Counted from the first letter of the stretch, positions 1 through 7,051 are shown. The stretch is DNA of 18,621 nt from Desulfomonile sp. (GCA_020216785.1 JAIWNO010000247.1:1-18621); one strand, 5' to 3'. Notes: generated from the letters alone by a model not told the origin. Made by a program: numbers and translations.

Positions 1-186
1 TGTTGACTCCTGGAGCCGCAGAGCGAGTTCAGACCTGAGTTGATACTCGGGCGGCACCACGACGGAGAAATGGGCCTCGTCGCCTACTTCCCATGAGGTG
101 TACGGGGCCTGGCTTACCGGGTCGTATTCGCTGGACGGGACCGCGGCGGTTGACGGAAGAAGCGTATTTATGGGGATTTCAGGCAT
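1..186 (-). CDS. Partial unknown protein, N-terminal 62 codons, runs off the left edge
   Basis: An open frame on the minus strand starts at the ATG at 186 and has no stop through position 1. A GGAGG ribosome site lies six bases upstream of that ATG. The protein begins MPEIPINTLLPSTAAVPSSE and continues with a segment containing WEVGDEAHFSVVVPPEY. The start overlaps the end of the upstream epimerase gene by eight bases, so the two are probably translationally coupled and belong to the same leftward phage operon. I do not recognise a family. The position downstream of tail-fibre and sugar genes would suit another virion or accessory protein, but this is only context. Confidence 0.6.
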   Translation of the reverse strand, partial: MPEIPINTLLPSTAAVPSSEYDPVSQAPYTSWEVGDEAHFSVVVPPEYQLRSELALRLQEST

Positions 187-1348
187 GGAGGGCCTCCGCA
201 CTCCGGACAAGGTCTTCACAGATCTGTTCGATTGGCCATTTCAATTCCCATTCCGGGTAATCTTTCCGGAATTTCGACATGTCGGAGATGTAGACGCGGT
301 GATCGCCCTCTCGCGGAAAATCCGCGAAGTTGATTTTCAGGCGCTTCCCGGAGACTTGCTCCATCAGGGAGATCGCTTCGAGAAGGGAGACGCTGTTCCC
401 GCGGCCGCCGCCGATGTTGTAGACCGTGCCCGGAGCGGGCGGCGCCGTGCAGAGCGCGAAAACCGCGGTCGCGTAATCGAAAGAATGAATGTTGTCACGC
501 ACCTGCTTGCCGCGAAACCCGATGACCGTGTACTCACGCCCTTGTACGAGGCTCCGCGCGAGGTATGCGAGGAAACCGTGTATTTCCGCCGGCGAATGCC
601 CGGGCCCGGTCATGCAGTTCCCTCGGAGACAAACCGTGCGCATACCGTACGTAATCCCGTACTGCTGCACCATAAGGTCTGCCGCGGCTTTCCCCGTACC
701 GTAGATCCCGCGGCCGTCGCCCGGCTCAATTGGGAATTCCTCAGTGATTCCGTTGAAAGACCAGCCTTGGAGAGGTGCACGGCCGTGCACCTTTGCGGGC
801 GGATTGCTGTCCGCCCCTCCGATTCCGGTTTTGGGGAGACGGGCATCCTGCCGGTCAATTGACAGGCGGGGCGCCTGTCCCACCAAGTCGAACCGTGTCG
901 GAGTTTCCACAAACGGGATGTCATTCACCGGACCATATACCTTGCTCGAAGAGCAAAAAACGAGCACCGCATCGGGAGTGTGCATCCGGCAGACTTCCAG
1001 CAGGCTCATCGTCCCGGTGACGTTCACCTGGAAGTCCACTGCGGGAAACCTGCGTGCGTACTCGTGCGCCGGCTGCGCTGCGCAGTGCACGACGCAGTCG
1101 GGTCGTACGTCGCGGACGAGGCGCTCCATACCAGTTGCGTCACGAATGTCCATGTCAATGTGAGTAAATGCCGAGGTCTTTGCCTTGAGCCGGGCCAGGT
1201 TCCACCGGGTGTCGCCGTCGGGTCCGAAAAAGCGCTCTCTGGAATTGTTGTCCACTCCGAACACCCGGTACCCTGCCCCGTCGAAAAGAAGGGCGATTTC
1301 CGAGCCGATCAGACCTGAAGAACCTGTGATAAGGATTTTCTTTGCCAT
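179..1348 (-). CDS. NAD-dependent sugar epimerase/dehydratase (extended SDR, CDP-paratose 2-epimerase-like) with an in-frame repeat insertion
   Basis: The 389-aa protein is an extended short-chain dehydrogenase/reductase predicted to epimerise or dehydrate a nucleotide sugar. The NAD-binding glycine motif TGSSGLIG is at residues 8-15, the active-site SSSKVYG at 133-139, and the catalytic YxxxK at Y216-K220 (YGTGK). The later stretch HGFLAYL ... GFRGKQVRDNIHS (257-289) resembles CDP-paratose/CDP-tyvelose 2-epimerase relatives. Residues about 155-192 have no counterpart I know in the family and are encoded by palindromic repeats at 774-884. They fall in the loop before the YxxxK helix, so the fold may tolerate them. 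The ATG follows a CCGGAGATAG ribosome site. The gene lies in the phage cluster near a glycosyltransferase, suggesting a role in surface-glycan modification; the exact substrate cannot be read from the sequence. Confidence 0.88.
   Translation of the reverse strand: MAKKILITGSSGLIGSEIALLFDGAGYRVFGVDNNSRERFFGPDGDTRWNLARLKAKTSAFTHIDMDIRDATGMERLVRDVRPDCVVHCAAQPAHEYARRFPAVDFQVNVTGTMSLLEVCRMHTPDAVLVFCSSSKVYGPVNDIPFVETPTRFDLVGQAPRLSIDRQDARLPKTGIGGADSNPPAKVHGRAPLQGWSFNGITEEFPIEPGDGRGIYGTGKAAADLMVQQYGITYGMRTVCLRGNCMTGPGHSPAEIHGFLAYLARSLVQGREYTVIGFRGKQVRDNIHSFDYATAVFALCTAPPAPGTVYNIGGGRGNSVSLLEAISLMEQVSGKRLKINFADFPREGDHRVYISDMSKFRKDYPEWELKWPIEQICEDLVRSAEALHA
774..884. repeat. Compound palindromic repeat block inside the epimerase gene
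   Basis: Three palindromic units lie side by side. First is a perfect 18-bp palindrome at 774-791 (GGTGCACGGCCGTGCACC). Second is a GGGCGGA...TCCGCCCC stem at 797-817. Third is a GACGGGCATCCTGCC ... GACAGGC...GCCTGTCCCACC unit at about 836-883. The third unit closely matches the intergenic copy at 8616-8670. Together they add about 38 codons to the epimerase with no stop or frameshift. Confidence 0.8.
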
Positions 1349-1403
1349 GCACTATCTCCGGAAGTGCGGCAGTACGCCGCGACAGCGTGGCGGGAATGGA
1401 TGG

Positions 1404-1428
1404 AGGGGCGGACTGCCGTCCACCCCCT
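1404..1428. repeat. Short GGGGCGGAC/GTCCACCCCC palindrome in the gap upstream of the epimerase
   Basis: The 139-bp gap between the 149-aa gene and the epimerase holds a stem GGGGCGGAC-tgcc-GTCCACCCCC. It resembles the units at 797-817 and 4013-4040. It could act as a weak hairpin in the polycistronic transcript, but no T-run follows, so it is not a classical terminator. Nothing else is evident in this gap except the epimerase ribosome site. Confidence 0.6.
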
Positions 1429-1487
1429 ACGCTCGTTTCATTTCCTTGGAATGGAGAGGGCGTCCCTGTCCGTCTTCATCTTGGCAA

Positions 1488-1937
1488 TCATTGTCCGTCC
1501 GCGAACGCGTACGGCAGTTGCGCCCTTAGTGCCTTTTTCGCTGCGAGCCAGTTGTTCCAGGCGGCAATTGGAACTCTGATCTCATAATTATCCCCGCTCA
1601 CCGAGAGCGTCGCGCCTTCGAGTGCCTCGAAGAGCAGGGGGTCGGTGATCGCTCGGTAGCAATCCTGTGGGACTGTACGCTGCTGCCGATTCCGTTCCGC
1701 GACATACGCAGCCCATTTATCCGGTTGCTCCTTCATATATGCCTTCAGCTTTGACACGGCCTCGGTTCCGTCAGGTTGCTCATGGGCGGCAATCACGAGC
1801 GCCGCAAACTCCTTGTGGGCGGCAGTCGGCCCCGACGGCGAATGCCATGTAACGATTGCTCCGTCTCTGACACCGCAATCGAGCCCGACTGACTTCAATT
1901 CACGGACGAGCCGGGCACTGCCAAGCATGTCGCTCAT
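1488..1937 (-). CDS. Unknown 149-aa protein downstream of the tail fibre gene
   Basis: The protein starts MSDMLGSARLVRELKSVGLD. I chose the ATG at 1937 because AAGGATGA lies at proper distance, whereas the ATG nine bases earlier abuts the ribosome site. It is soluble, with a basic helical middle (KLKAYMKEQPDKWAAYVAERN, about residues 65-85) and a C-terminal segment containing WNNWLAAKKALRAQLPYAF. I recognise no family. It starts 11 bases after the tail-fibre gene stop in the same direction. Small proteins in that place are often fibre chaperones or accessory virion proteins, but no motif here proves that. Confidence 0.75.
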   Translation of the reverse strand: MSDMLGSARLVRELKSVGLDCGVRDGAIVTWHSPSGPTAAHKEFAALVIAAHEQPDGTEAVSKLKAYMKEQPDKWAAYVAERNRQQRTVPQDCYRAITDPLLFEALEGATLSVSGDNYEIRVPIAAWNNWLAAKKALRAQLPYAFADGQ

Positions 1938-1948
1938 TGTGATCATCC

Positions 1949-3217
1949 TTATTGATTCAGCGTTACCTGGAGTTTTACGGAGTTGTATGTCGGGCTGGTG
2001 GAATAGCCGTACTCCTCCACATAGGCGTAGTTATAGCCGGTGCGGCCGGGATAATGCTGCGTGACCGCATCCCGGTGAAACACGGCGGCTGCGCCGACAC
2101 TGGTCTTATAATCGATCCCCGTGCCGTTCAGGTTGACGCGCGTAATGCACCGGTCGCCGGCCGCTGTCGGAGTAAATGCGAAGAGAATGTCGATCGCGTG
2201 TACGTCTGTGAGGTATCCTTCAAGCCATTCGACCAGTGTTGCAGCCTGGTTGTTGTTCCACGGCCGATATATGCCCGAGGTGTAGCTGTGGGCCGTCGAG
2301 TCCGTGATTTGATTGTACAGGCCCTGCCGGTTGTAGTAGTTCCACAGGAATTTCTGTGTGGCAGACCACGCGAAATTCGGCGTCCCGGAGTTGTCTACGA
2401 GCCTTACCGAACCGATATAGCGGCGCTTCTTCCCGTCGTCGCTCGTGTTGTCGTAGCACAGGACCCCTTGCCATTGCGCCGGCGACACCGACCGGGCCGT
2501 GTCGCTTGACCATTTGTTTAGCACCAAATCAAAGCCGCTCGGGCTCGCGTACTGCGCAAACACATCGTAGTTGCAGCCCGCGACAAGTCCGCTGCCGTTG
2601 AGGTCCTGGCCGCTCGACGGGAATGTGGGCTCGGACGTGCAGCTCACAATCTCCCATTGGCCGAGGGTCGGGTTCCACAGTCGGACCTGGTTCGAGTGGG
2701 AGAAACGCCACTTGATTTGCCCACTGCTCGCGTATTCCAATCGGCCGCCCATCACGTCGGTGACGACGCCGGACACGGTCGCTGTCTCGTCGTTCGCCCA
2801 ATAGAGATCGGTAAGCAAGTTGGCGCCGGAAAGCTTCGGGATTTTTCCGGAGGCAGGCGTCCCCCGGAATACGATCAATCCCGCGCCGGACGCGAGGACG
2901 AAGCCTGATTGTCCGGACACGTCGTCCACAACGCCCGAAGCGTACGCCGCGACACCGCTGGTCGTGTCTGCCTTCCCGCTCAGGGGATAGAATTCATTGT
3001 CAAGGAATGCTTGATATTCGTCGCTATAGAAGCCGCTAAAGTCAGCGCCCACCGCGGCCGCTATGTCGTAAGCGCCGCTCGCTATCGCTCCAACGGCGGT
3101 CGGACCTGCTGCGGGCACAAACGCGGACCCGTCGAACTCCCATACCTGCCCGGACTCGATCTCGCCGCTGAGCGGCCTGCTTTTAAGATGTTTCGCGTCG
3201 CCGATAATCTGGGTCAT
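1949..3217 (-). CDS. Tail-fibre / receptor-binding-like phage structural protein
   Basis: The 422-aa protein is rich in Gly, Ser, Thr and aromatic residues and has no enzyme motif. The N-terminal 130 residues include repeated ASGAY/ASGVV/SGQSG stretches and a VWEFDGSAFVPA segment typical of fibre shafts. The C-terminal half carries the order YDVFAQY ... RRYIGSVR ... KFLWNYYNRQGL, a pattern I know from recurrent C-terminal domains of phage baseplate or fibre proteins. The ATG follows GGGGTGA with good spacing and lies six bases after the glycosyltransferase stop. It is likely the adhesin of the particle. Whether it trimerises or is glycosylated by its neighbours is inference. Confidence 0.72.
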   Translation of the reverse strand: MTQIIGDAKHLKSRPLSGEIESGQVWEFDGSAFVPAAGPTAVGAIASGAYDIAAAVGADFSGFYSDEYQAFLDNEFYPLSGKADTTSGVAAYASGVVDDVSGQSGFVLASGAGLIVFRGTPASGKIPKLSGANLLTDLYWANDETATVSGVVTDVMGGRLEYASSGQIKWRFSHSNQVRLWNPTLGQWEIVSCTSEPTFPSSGQDLNGSGLVAGCNYDVFAQYASPSGFDLVLNKWSSDTARSVSPAQWQGVLCYDNTSDDGKKRRYIGSVRLVDNSGTPNFAWSATQKFLWNYYNRQGLYNQITDSTAHSYTSGIYRPWNNNQAATLVEWLEGYLTDVHAIDILFAFTPTAAGDRCITRVNLNGTGIDYKTSVGAAAVFHRDAVTQHYPGRTGYNYAYVEEYGYSTSPTYNSVKLQVTLNQ

Positions 3218-3223
3218 GGCTTG

Positions 3224-5137
3224 TCACCCCGGTTGCGCCGCCGACATGTCTTTGGCGGGACAGACATTTTCCCTGTCAACAAGGGATTTCACCGCATCCC
3301 AAACCTGATCCACAGTGATCCCGGCCATGCACGGATGTCCCTCGATCGGGCATGACTCCTGATCCATTGCCCATTGGTCGCCATTGATGCAGGGTCTGTC
3401 TCGGATGACTTTTGCGATTTCAGGGTTTGCAGGGGCCGGCGTCCCTGCCGCCCCGCCGTTGTCAAACAAGCGATCGGAGACGGTCGCCCCTGCGATCCGT
3501 CGTTCGACCGGCAGGCCGGGACATTGCCCCTGGATGTTGATGATAAAGTCTTTCCGGTACCCGAAATGTCCGGGCTTGGACCTGCCCCAGAGCACCACCG
3601 AGGGTACTCCAAAGGCTGCGGCGGCATGATGAGCCATCGTATCAATGCTGATGACGAGGACTGCGCTCTTGATGAGCCGAAACACCTCCCGCAGAGGGCG
3701 TCCGGTCCAGATCTCGTCAACGCCTTCAATTGGAGGCTCTTCTTCCGATCCGCGGATTTGGATGATTCCTATGGGCCTGGTGGAGGCCGAGGTCATTGCC
3801 GGTCCTGCATCATCAGGTGCGAGGCAATCGGAGGGGAGTTCTGGGACGCCCATTCCCGCCGTCAGCCCTGAAATTCGTTGCACGATCTCCGCCCACCGGT
3901 CAGCGAGCCAATCCTTGTTGCCGCTCGGTCCATAGAGATCGAAGGTCTTGGCTGTGGACCACGGCGCAATCACCACATAGGGACTGCGGGGCAGGCTTTC
4001 CGGCCTGCCGGGAGGGCGGACGCACGGGTCCGCCCCTACATCCGGCTCATCGAGGTACAACCGCGGTGTCAGGTCCTCCGGGACCGGCAGGTTAAACATG
4101 CGGCAGTATGCTTCCGCGAGGTGCCCCTTCCATCCGTGCGCGGAGGCCCAAGCATACACCGACTGGTCGAGCCTCACCGTCCGTTGAGCGTCGAGCGGGT
4201 GGCGCGCGATCTCATCCACAGCGGGATTGCCGGCGAGGACTTCCGCAGCCCATGGTGCGAACACCGCGATGTTCCGGTCCGGGTTCATTCGCCGTAAGAC
4301 ATCGAGCATCGGCGTTGCCATCAACCCGTCTCCGATTGCGTGGCCGAGGTGAAGATGGGTCCCCGGTTTCATTGTGCGCCGCTGAGCCATGAACGTGCGG
4401 TGATCGTTGAGGTACACGTCCGGATGATACCCGCGTGCGCCTCCGCTCACTCCGCGCAGATGCCATGCAACCGCACGGGGATTGACCAGGAGCCTGGCGC
4501 CCTCCACATGGAGACGCCAACTGGCCTGGGTCTCGTCCCGGTGCTGCGCGTACAGGTGGGCTTCAAATCCGCCGATCCGCTCAAGCCATTTCCGGTTGAA
4601 AAGGATGTTTGCCGTGAGGTGCTCTACAGAGATCGGCTCGTCGCTGCGGTGACGAAACCATTGAATATTCACTTGATCGGAGAGATGCCCGACAGCCGCG
4701 TGGCGATAGCGCGGGTCGCAGGGGGCGAGAGTTTCCGGCTCTCCGCCGGGATGGAGAAACAGGCCGCCGCACGCACCGACTTTTGGGTCCTCCATGAGGG
4801 AAACAAGTCGTGCAAGGTAGTCCGGTTCGAGCCACGCGTCGTCGTCGACACGGAAAAAGAGTCGGTTTACCGGATCGGACGCTGCGAGCCCCACCTGGAA
4901 CGCCGCGCCGATGCGGCCCACCCGCGGCCCGGCCGCAATACGCACGTCATGGCCGGTGCGCTTCATTTCACTGAAGAGCCGAGGATACACGCCTACTCTG
5001 TCCCACGGGACCGGCTCGTCCGAATCGTCGACGATGAGCAGGTCCCACGCCGTGTACTGCTGCCTGATAAGGCTCCACAGAAGCTGGTGGAGCATGTCCG
5101 TCCTATTCCTGGTGGCCACGCAGACGCTCGTTCGCAT
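3224..5137 (-). CDS. Two-domain glycosyltransferase: GT2 fused to GT9 (heptosyltransferase-like)
   Basis: The 637-aa protein starts at the ATG at 5137, after AAAGGA. The longer open frame upstream would overlap the holin-like gene and lacks homology. Residues 1-225 form an inverting GT2 domain: SVCVATRNR at 4-12, LLIVDDSDEP at 33-42, and the metal-binding DDD at 98-100. Residues about 259-540 resemble GT9: LHLGHAIGDGL at 262-272, VVIAPWS at 388-394, and SIDTMAHHAAAAFGVPSVVLWG at 497-518. A Cys-containing tail ends CPIEGHPCMAGI, common in GT9 relatives. Two or more segments (about 368-386 and 540-572) coincide with palindromic repeats read in frame. The gene lies between a holin-like gene and the fibre gene. 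It could decorate virion or host surface glycans; donor and acceptor are unknown. Confidence 0.85.
   Translation of the reverse strand: MRTSVCVATRNRTDMLHQLLWSLIRQQYTAWDLLIVDDSDEPVPWDRVGVYPRLFSEMKRTGHDVRIAAGPRVGRIGAAFQVGLAASDPVNRLFFRVDDDAWLEPDYLARLVSLMEDPKVGACGGLFLHPGGEPETLAPCDPRYRHAAVGHLSDQVNIQWFRHRSDEPISVEHLTANILFNRKWLERIGGFEAHLYAQHRDETQASWRLHVEGARLLVNPRAVAWHLRGVSGGARGYHPDVYLNDHRTFMAQRRTMKPGTHLHLGHAIGDGLMATPMLDVLRRMNPDRNIAVFAPWAAEVLAGNPAVDEIARHPLDAQRTVRLDQSVYAWASAHGWKGHLAEAYCRMFNLPVPEDLTPRLYLDEPDVGADPCVRPPGRPESLPRSPYVVIAPWSTAKTFDLYGPSGNKDWLADRWAEIVQRISGLTAGMGVPELPSDCLAPDDAGPAMTSASTRPIGIIQIRGSEEEPPIEGVDEIWTGRPLREVFRLIKSAVLVISIDTMAHHAAAAFGVPSVVLWGRSKPGHFGYRKDFIINIQGQCPGLPVERRIAGATVSDRLFDNGGAAGTPAPANPEIAKVIRDRPCINGDQWAMDQESCPIEGHPCMAGITVDQVWDAVKSLVDRENVCPAKDMSAAQPG
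3429..3497. repeat. In-frame GC-rich repeat units in the 3' part of the glycosyltransferase
   Basis: The unit at 3429-3457, reverse-complemented, matches positions 10325-10353 in the portal gene at about 26 of 29 bases. A second short unit at 3479-3497 contains CGGTCGCCCCTGCG, the reverse complement of the start of the leader unit at 12511-12537. Both are read through by the glycosyltransferase frame (about residues 545-572, including GGAAGTPAPA) without a stop. Confidence 0.6.
3988..4040. repeat. In-frame double palindrome in the glycosyltransferase gene
   Basis: Two adjacent stems occur here: GGCAGGCTTTCCGGCCTGCC (about 3990-4009) and GGGCGGAC-gcacgg-GTCCGCCCCTACA (4014-4040). They encode residues about 368-386 of the glycosyltransferase (VGADPCVRPPGRPESLPRS), between the two halves of the GT9-like domain. 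The second stem matches the unit in the epimerase at 797-817. Confidence 0.7.
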
Positions 5138-5172
5138 CAAAAGTCCTTTCGTTCGTTTTGTTGGGGTTGCTC

Positions 5173-5367
5173 TTACGACGTCAACGTTGAGTCGCCGATG
5201 CGCAGGAACGCGAAAATAAGCGGCACGAGCAGCGCTTCGATCTTCGTGGCGGCCTCGGGGTCCACCACGCCGAATGTTGAGGCCAGAGCGACCCCGAAGG
5301 CCACAGCCGAGGTGATAAGGGTCTTTGAGGTCCACCAGGGTTTTACGTTTGTCTCCTGTGCGTTCAT
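5173..5367 (-). CDS. Small two-helix membrane protein, holin-like
   Basis: The 64-aa protein begins MNAQETNVKPWWTSKTLITS. It has a polar N-terminus with a WW pair before a first hydrophobic helix (about residues 17-34) and a second at about 46-56 (ALLVPLIFAFL), then a short polar tail. Size, WWTSKT motif and location right after an endolysin fit a small phage holin, but holins have little sequence conservation. AGGAG lies eight bases upstream of the ATG, and the gene starts three bases after the endolysin stop. Two other membrane proteins sit just upstream, so which of the three forms the lysis hole is open. Confidence 0.7.
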   Translation of the reverse strand: MNAQETNVKPWWTSKTLITSAVAFGVALASTFGVVDPEAATKIEALLVPLIFAFLRIGDSTLTS

Positions 5368-5370
5368 GGA

Positions 5371-5877
5371 TCAATCTCCTATGGTGAGTCGGATGATTTT
5401 TGTCAGTCCGCGGTCAAGCTCGCCCACGAGGGGCGCCACCACGACGCGGCCCTTGGACCGGCTTGCGTGGGTGACGCGATCGGGTCCTCTCCAGACCACG
5501 CCGGTGTGACCGTTGGGCCGATGTGGTTTCAACGTCCAAAAGACCAGGTCCAGATGCCTGTGGTGGCCGCGCTCTCTCGCCGCGCCGTCCCAGCCGGCTT
5601 CACCTTCAGCCATGCGAGCCGACGTTGTACGTCGCACCGGCATTCCGGCACGCCGCGCGGCGAGGAACACATAGCCGGAGCAATCCACGCCGGTCGTTTC
5701 GTCGATTCCACCCCACACGTACCGAGGCTGCACATGGATAAGCGTTGCCAGTTCCAGCTCAAAGAGGCGGGCGTATTCCCGCCCGAGGGCCTCAGCCCTG
5801 GATAGCCAGCCAGAACACGCTAAGGACAAGAGAAGCCACAACAACACCGGTAGCCAGCTTCGTACCCAGGTTGCCAT
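5371..5877 (-). CDS. NlpC/P60-family endolysin with signal peptide
   Basis: The predicted cysteine peptidase cleaves peptidoglycan peptide stems. With the start at 5877 (168 aa), the N-terminus MATWVRSWLPVLLWLLLSLA is a basic-hydrophobic export signal ending near SRAEA (residue 30). The catalytic Cys is C66 in VDCSGYVFLAARRAG, the His is H124 in HTGVVW, and the likely third residue is H137 in VTHASRSKG. YVWGG at 53-57 is typical before the Cys. The start overlaps the upstream membrane-protein gene by 86 bases in another frame and has only a weak ribosome site, so it is less certain than the domain. A later start without the signal would need a non-ATG codon. The context (membrane proteins on both sides) supports phage lysis. 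Confidence 0.85.
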   Translation of the reverse strand: MATWVRSWLPVLLWLLLSLACSGWLSRAEALGREYARLFELELATLIHVQPRYVWGGIDETTGVDCSGYVFLAARRAGMPVRRTTSARMAEGEAGWDGAARERGHHRHLDLVFWTLKPHRPNGHTGVVWRGPDRVTHASRSKGRVVVAPLVGELDRGLTKIIRLTIGD

Positions 5878-6112
5878 GATGATCGTCCGTGAGGCTTGCG
5901 AGCCACTCGTCGGGGGTCCAGCGGTCGAAGAGGAGCACCGCGGCAAGCGCGAGACACGTGGCCAACGGCACCACTATGAGCAGGCGAACCACGTACCGCA
6001 CCATCGCGTACGGGTCTCCCACTGCGCCCCACAAGAAGGCGCTTCCTGCGAGGACTGACAGCCACACCCCGACAACGGCCGCAATGGCGAGAGAATGATT
6101 GACGAGGTTCAT
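5792..6112 (-). CDS. Three-helix membrane protein in the lysis module (holin or antiholin candidate)
   Basis: The 106-aa protein starts MNLVNHSLAIAAVVGVWLSV. The ATG at 6112 follows GGGAG by six bases and overlaps the previous stop as ATGA. Three hydrophobic segments are visible at about 8-30, 39-62 and 85-103, with a charged loop DRWTPDEWLASLTDDHHGN (63-81) between the last two. There is no recognisable enzymatic motif. Three helices, small size and the place directly before the endolysin fit a holin of the three-helix topology, but this is inferred from topology and context only. Its last helix is encoded by the same DNA as the endolysin signal peptide, in another frame. Confidence 0.72.
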   Translation of the reverse strand: MNLVNHSLAIAAVVGVWLSVLAGSAFLWGAVGDPYAMVRYVVRLLIVVPLATCLALAAVLLFDRWTPDEWLASLTDDHHGNLGTKLATGVVVASLVLSVFWLAIQG

Positions 6113-6468
6113 TTGACACTCCCAGCAAACCACTGGAGTGCGACAATCACCGCGTAGACCGCAGTGAAGATCGCTCCCAGCTTGATATACGCAAGCGTAT
6201 TCAAGTCGCCCTTGGCCTGGGCAACGCCGTTGGAGTGCGCCTGACGGGTCTTGAGATCGGTGATTTCATCGTCCACGCTCTTGTGCCTTGATGAGCAGCC
6301 GCGGCATAGCTCCGCCACAGCGGACTTCAGCTCCCGCACGTCTGTCGCGAGGCCGTCCATCCGCGCGCGGACCTGTGCGACGTTCTCTCTGACCACACCA
6401 AGCTCGTGGAATATGTCCCTGATCTCGATAACGTGCATATCTCCCGCGGCGGATCGTCCTATTTCCAC
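6109..6468 (-). CDS. Coiled-coil protein with a single C-terminal membrane helix, XhlA-like
   Basis: I chose the GTG at 6468, which follows GGAGGGAG by about five bases; the ATG at 6438 is an alternative. The product would have 119 residues. Residues 18-78 are heptad-like and charged (DIFHELGVVRENVAQVRARM, then VRELKSAVAEL and DDEITDLKTRQ), with a CxxC at 55-58. One hydrophobic helix lies at about 94-113 (YIKLGAIFTAVYAVIVALQW). This design, a coiled coil followed by a C-terminal anchor, resembles haemolysin XhlA-type proteins that help holins in phage lysis. The start overlaps the upstream gene by ten bases and the stop overlaps the next ATG, so translation is probably coupled. Confidence 0.72.
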   Translation of the reverse strand: MEIGRSAAGDMHVIEIRDIFHELGVVRENVAQVRARMDGLATDVRELKSAVAELCRGCSSRHKSVDDEITDLKTRQAHSNGVAQAKGDLNTLAYIKLGAIFTAVYAVIVALQWFAGSVK

Positions 6469-6719
6469 GGCTCTCCCTCCGGGTACAGGTCTTGAGCGTA
6501 TTGAAAGAAAGCAGACAGGTATTGTGGCCGGGCCCGCGACCGCTCCTTCATTGCCGCAAGAAGGAACCGGTTCGCGAGTTTGCTCCATCTGGGATCGGCA
6601 AACGCCGGGTTTTCGCTTGGGCAGCTCGCTTCGGCCGCGAGTCCGGCCGGAACCGCCGGATCGCCTTGATCGCCGATATTCTGCGTCGGGGCTTTCTTTT
6701 CTCTGTATTGCACACGCAT
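6459..6719 (-). CDS. Small unknown phage protein, 86 aa
   Basis: The ATG at 6719 has GGAGGTGA directly upstream with good spacing; a longer form from 6731 would overlap the previous stop. The protein begins MRVQYREKKAPTQNIGDQGD, a polar and probably disordered half. It ends with a helical part containing WSKLANRFLLAAMKERSR and ARPQYLSAFFQYAQDLYPEG. No family is recognised. It starts three bases after the 109-aa gene and overlaps the coiled-coil gene by ten bases. The position after the capsid genes would allow a head-completion or packaging accessory role, but nothing in the sequence shows this. Confidence 0.65.
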   Translation of the reverse strand: MRVQYREKKAPTQNIGDQGDPAVPAGLAAEASCPSENPAFADPRWSKLANRFLLAAMKERSRARPQYLSAFFQYAQDLYPEGEPWK

Positions 6720-6721
6720 GG

Positions 6722-7051
6722 TCACCTCCATCCGATCACTGAGACGTTGACCGTACCCGAGGCCGCGGCAACGGCAATGATGTCCCGGTCTGCCTCAGCC
6801 ACAATGGGCAGTTCGCTGATGGTGAGGCCGTCCGAAGTGATGCGCACCTGCTCGGAGCCGCTCGCGGTCCCGATAAATCGCGCGGCTTCGGTTGCGCCCT
6901 CGATGTGGATAAGCACTTCCTTGACGTCTACGGGCATTGCGATGACTTGACCGGTCGTTGTCACGCCGACGAATCGCTTCGTGACGGTCTCCGTGCCCCG
7001 GCCCGTCAGGGGAATGCCGTTGTCGTCTCTCAGAGTGGGCAATATCGCCAC
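6722..7051 (-). CDS. Beta-rich 109-aa phage protein (possible head decoration protein)
   Basis: The gene starts with GTG at 7051 behind a very strong AAGGAGGTGACCT ribosome site. The protein begins MAILPTLRDDNGIPLTGRGT and alternates short hydrophobic and Thr/Val-rich stretches (KRFVGVTTTGQVIAMP, VLIHIEGATEAARFIG, TVNVSVIGW), which predicts a small beta-sandwich. No membrane helix and no signal peptide are visible. Being the first gene after the major capsid protein and having a strong ribosome site, it could be a capsid decoration or fibre-like protein made in quantity. I do not recognise the family, so the role is a contextual guess. Confidence 0.7.
   Translation of the reverse strand: MAILPTLRDDNGIPLTGRGTETVTKRFVGVTTTGQVIAMPVDVKEVLIHIEGATEAARFIGTASGSEQVRITSDGLTISELPIVAEADRDIIAVAAASGTVNVSVIGWR

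Noticed and set aside
98..862. 254-codon plus-strand frame at the left end
   Set aside because: It is antisense to the epimerase and the partial gene; no motif or ribosome site.
774..1430. CRISPR array suggested by several repeated palindromes
   Set aside because: The units differ from each other, are not evenly spaced, and no cas gene is present.
5138..5374. N-terminal extension of the glycosyltransferase
   Set aside because: It would lie over the holin-like gene and has no family similarity; AAAGGA and the GT2 motif start at the ATG at 5137.
4340..5509. 389-codon plus-strand open frame
   Set aside because: It is antisense to the glycosyltransferase, holin-like and endolysin genes, all of which show motifs and ribosome sites.
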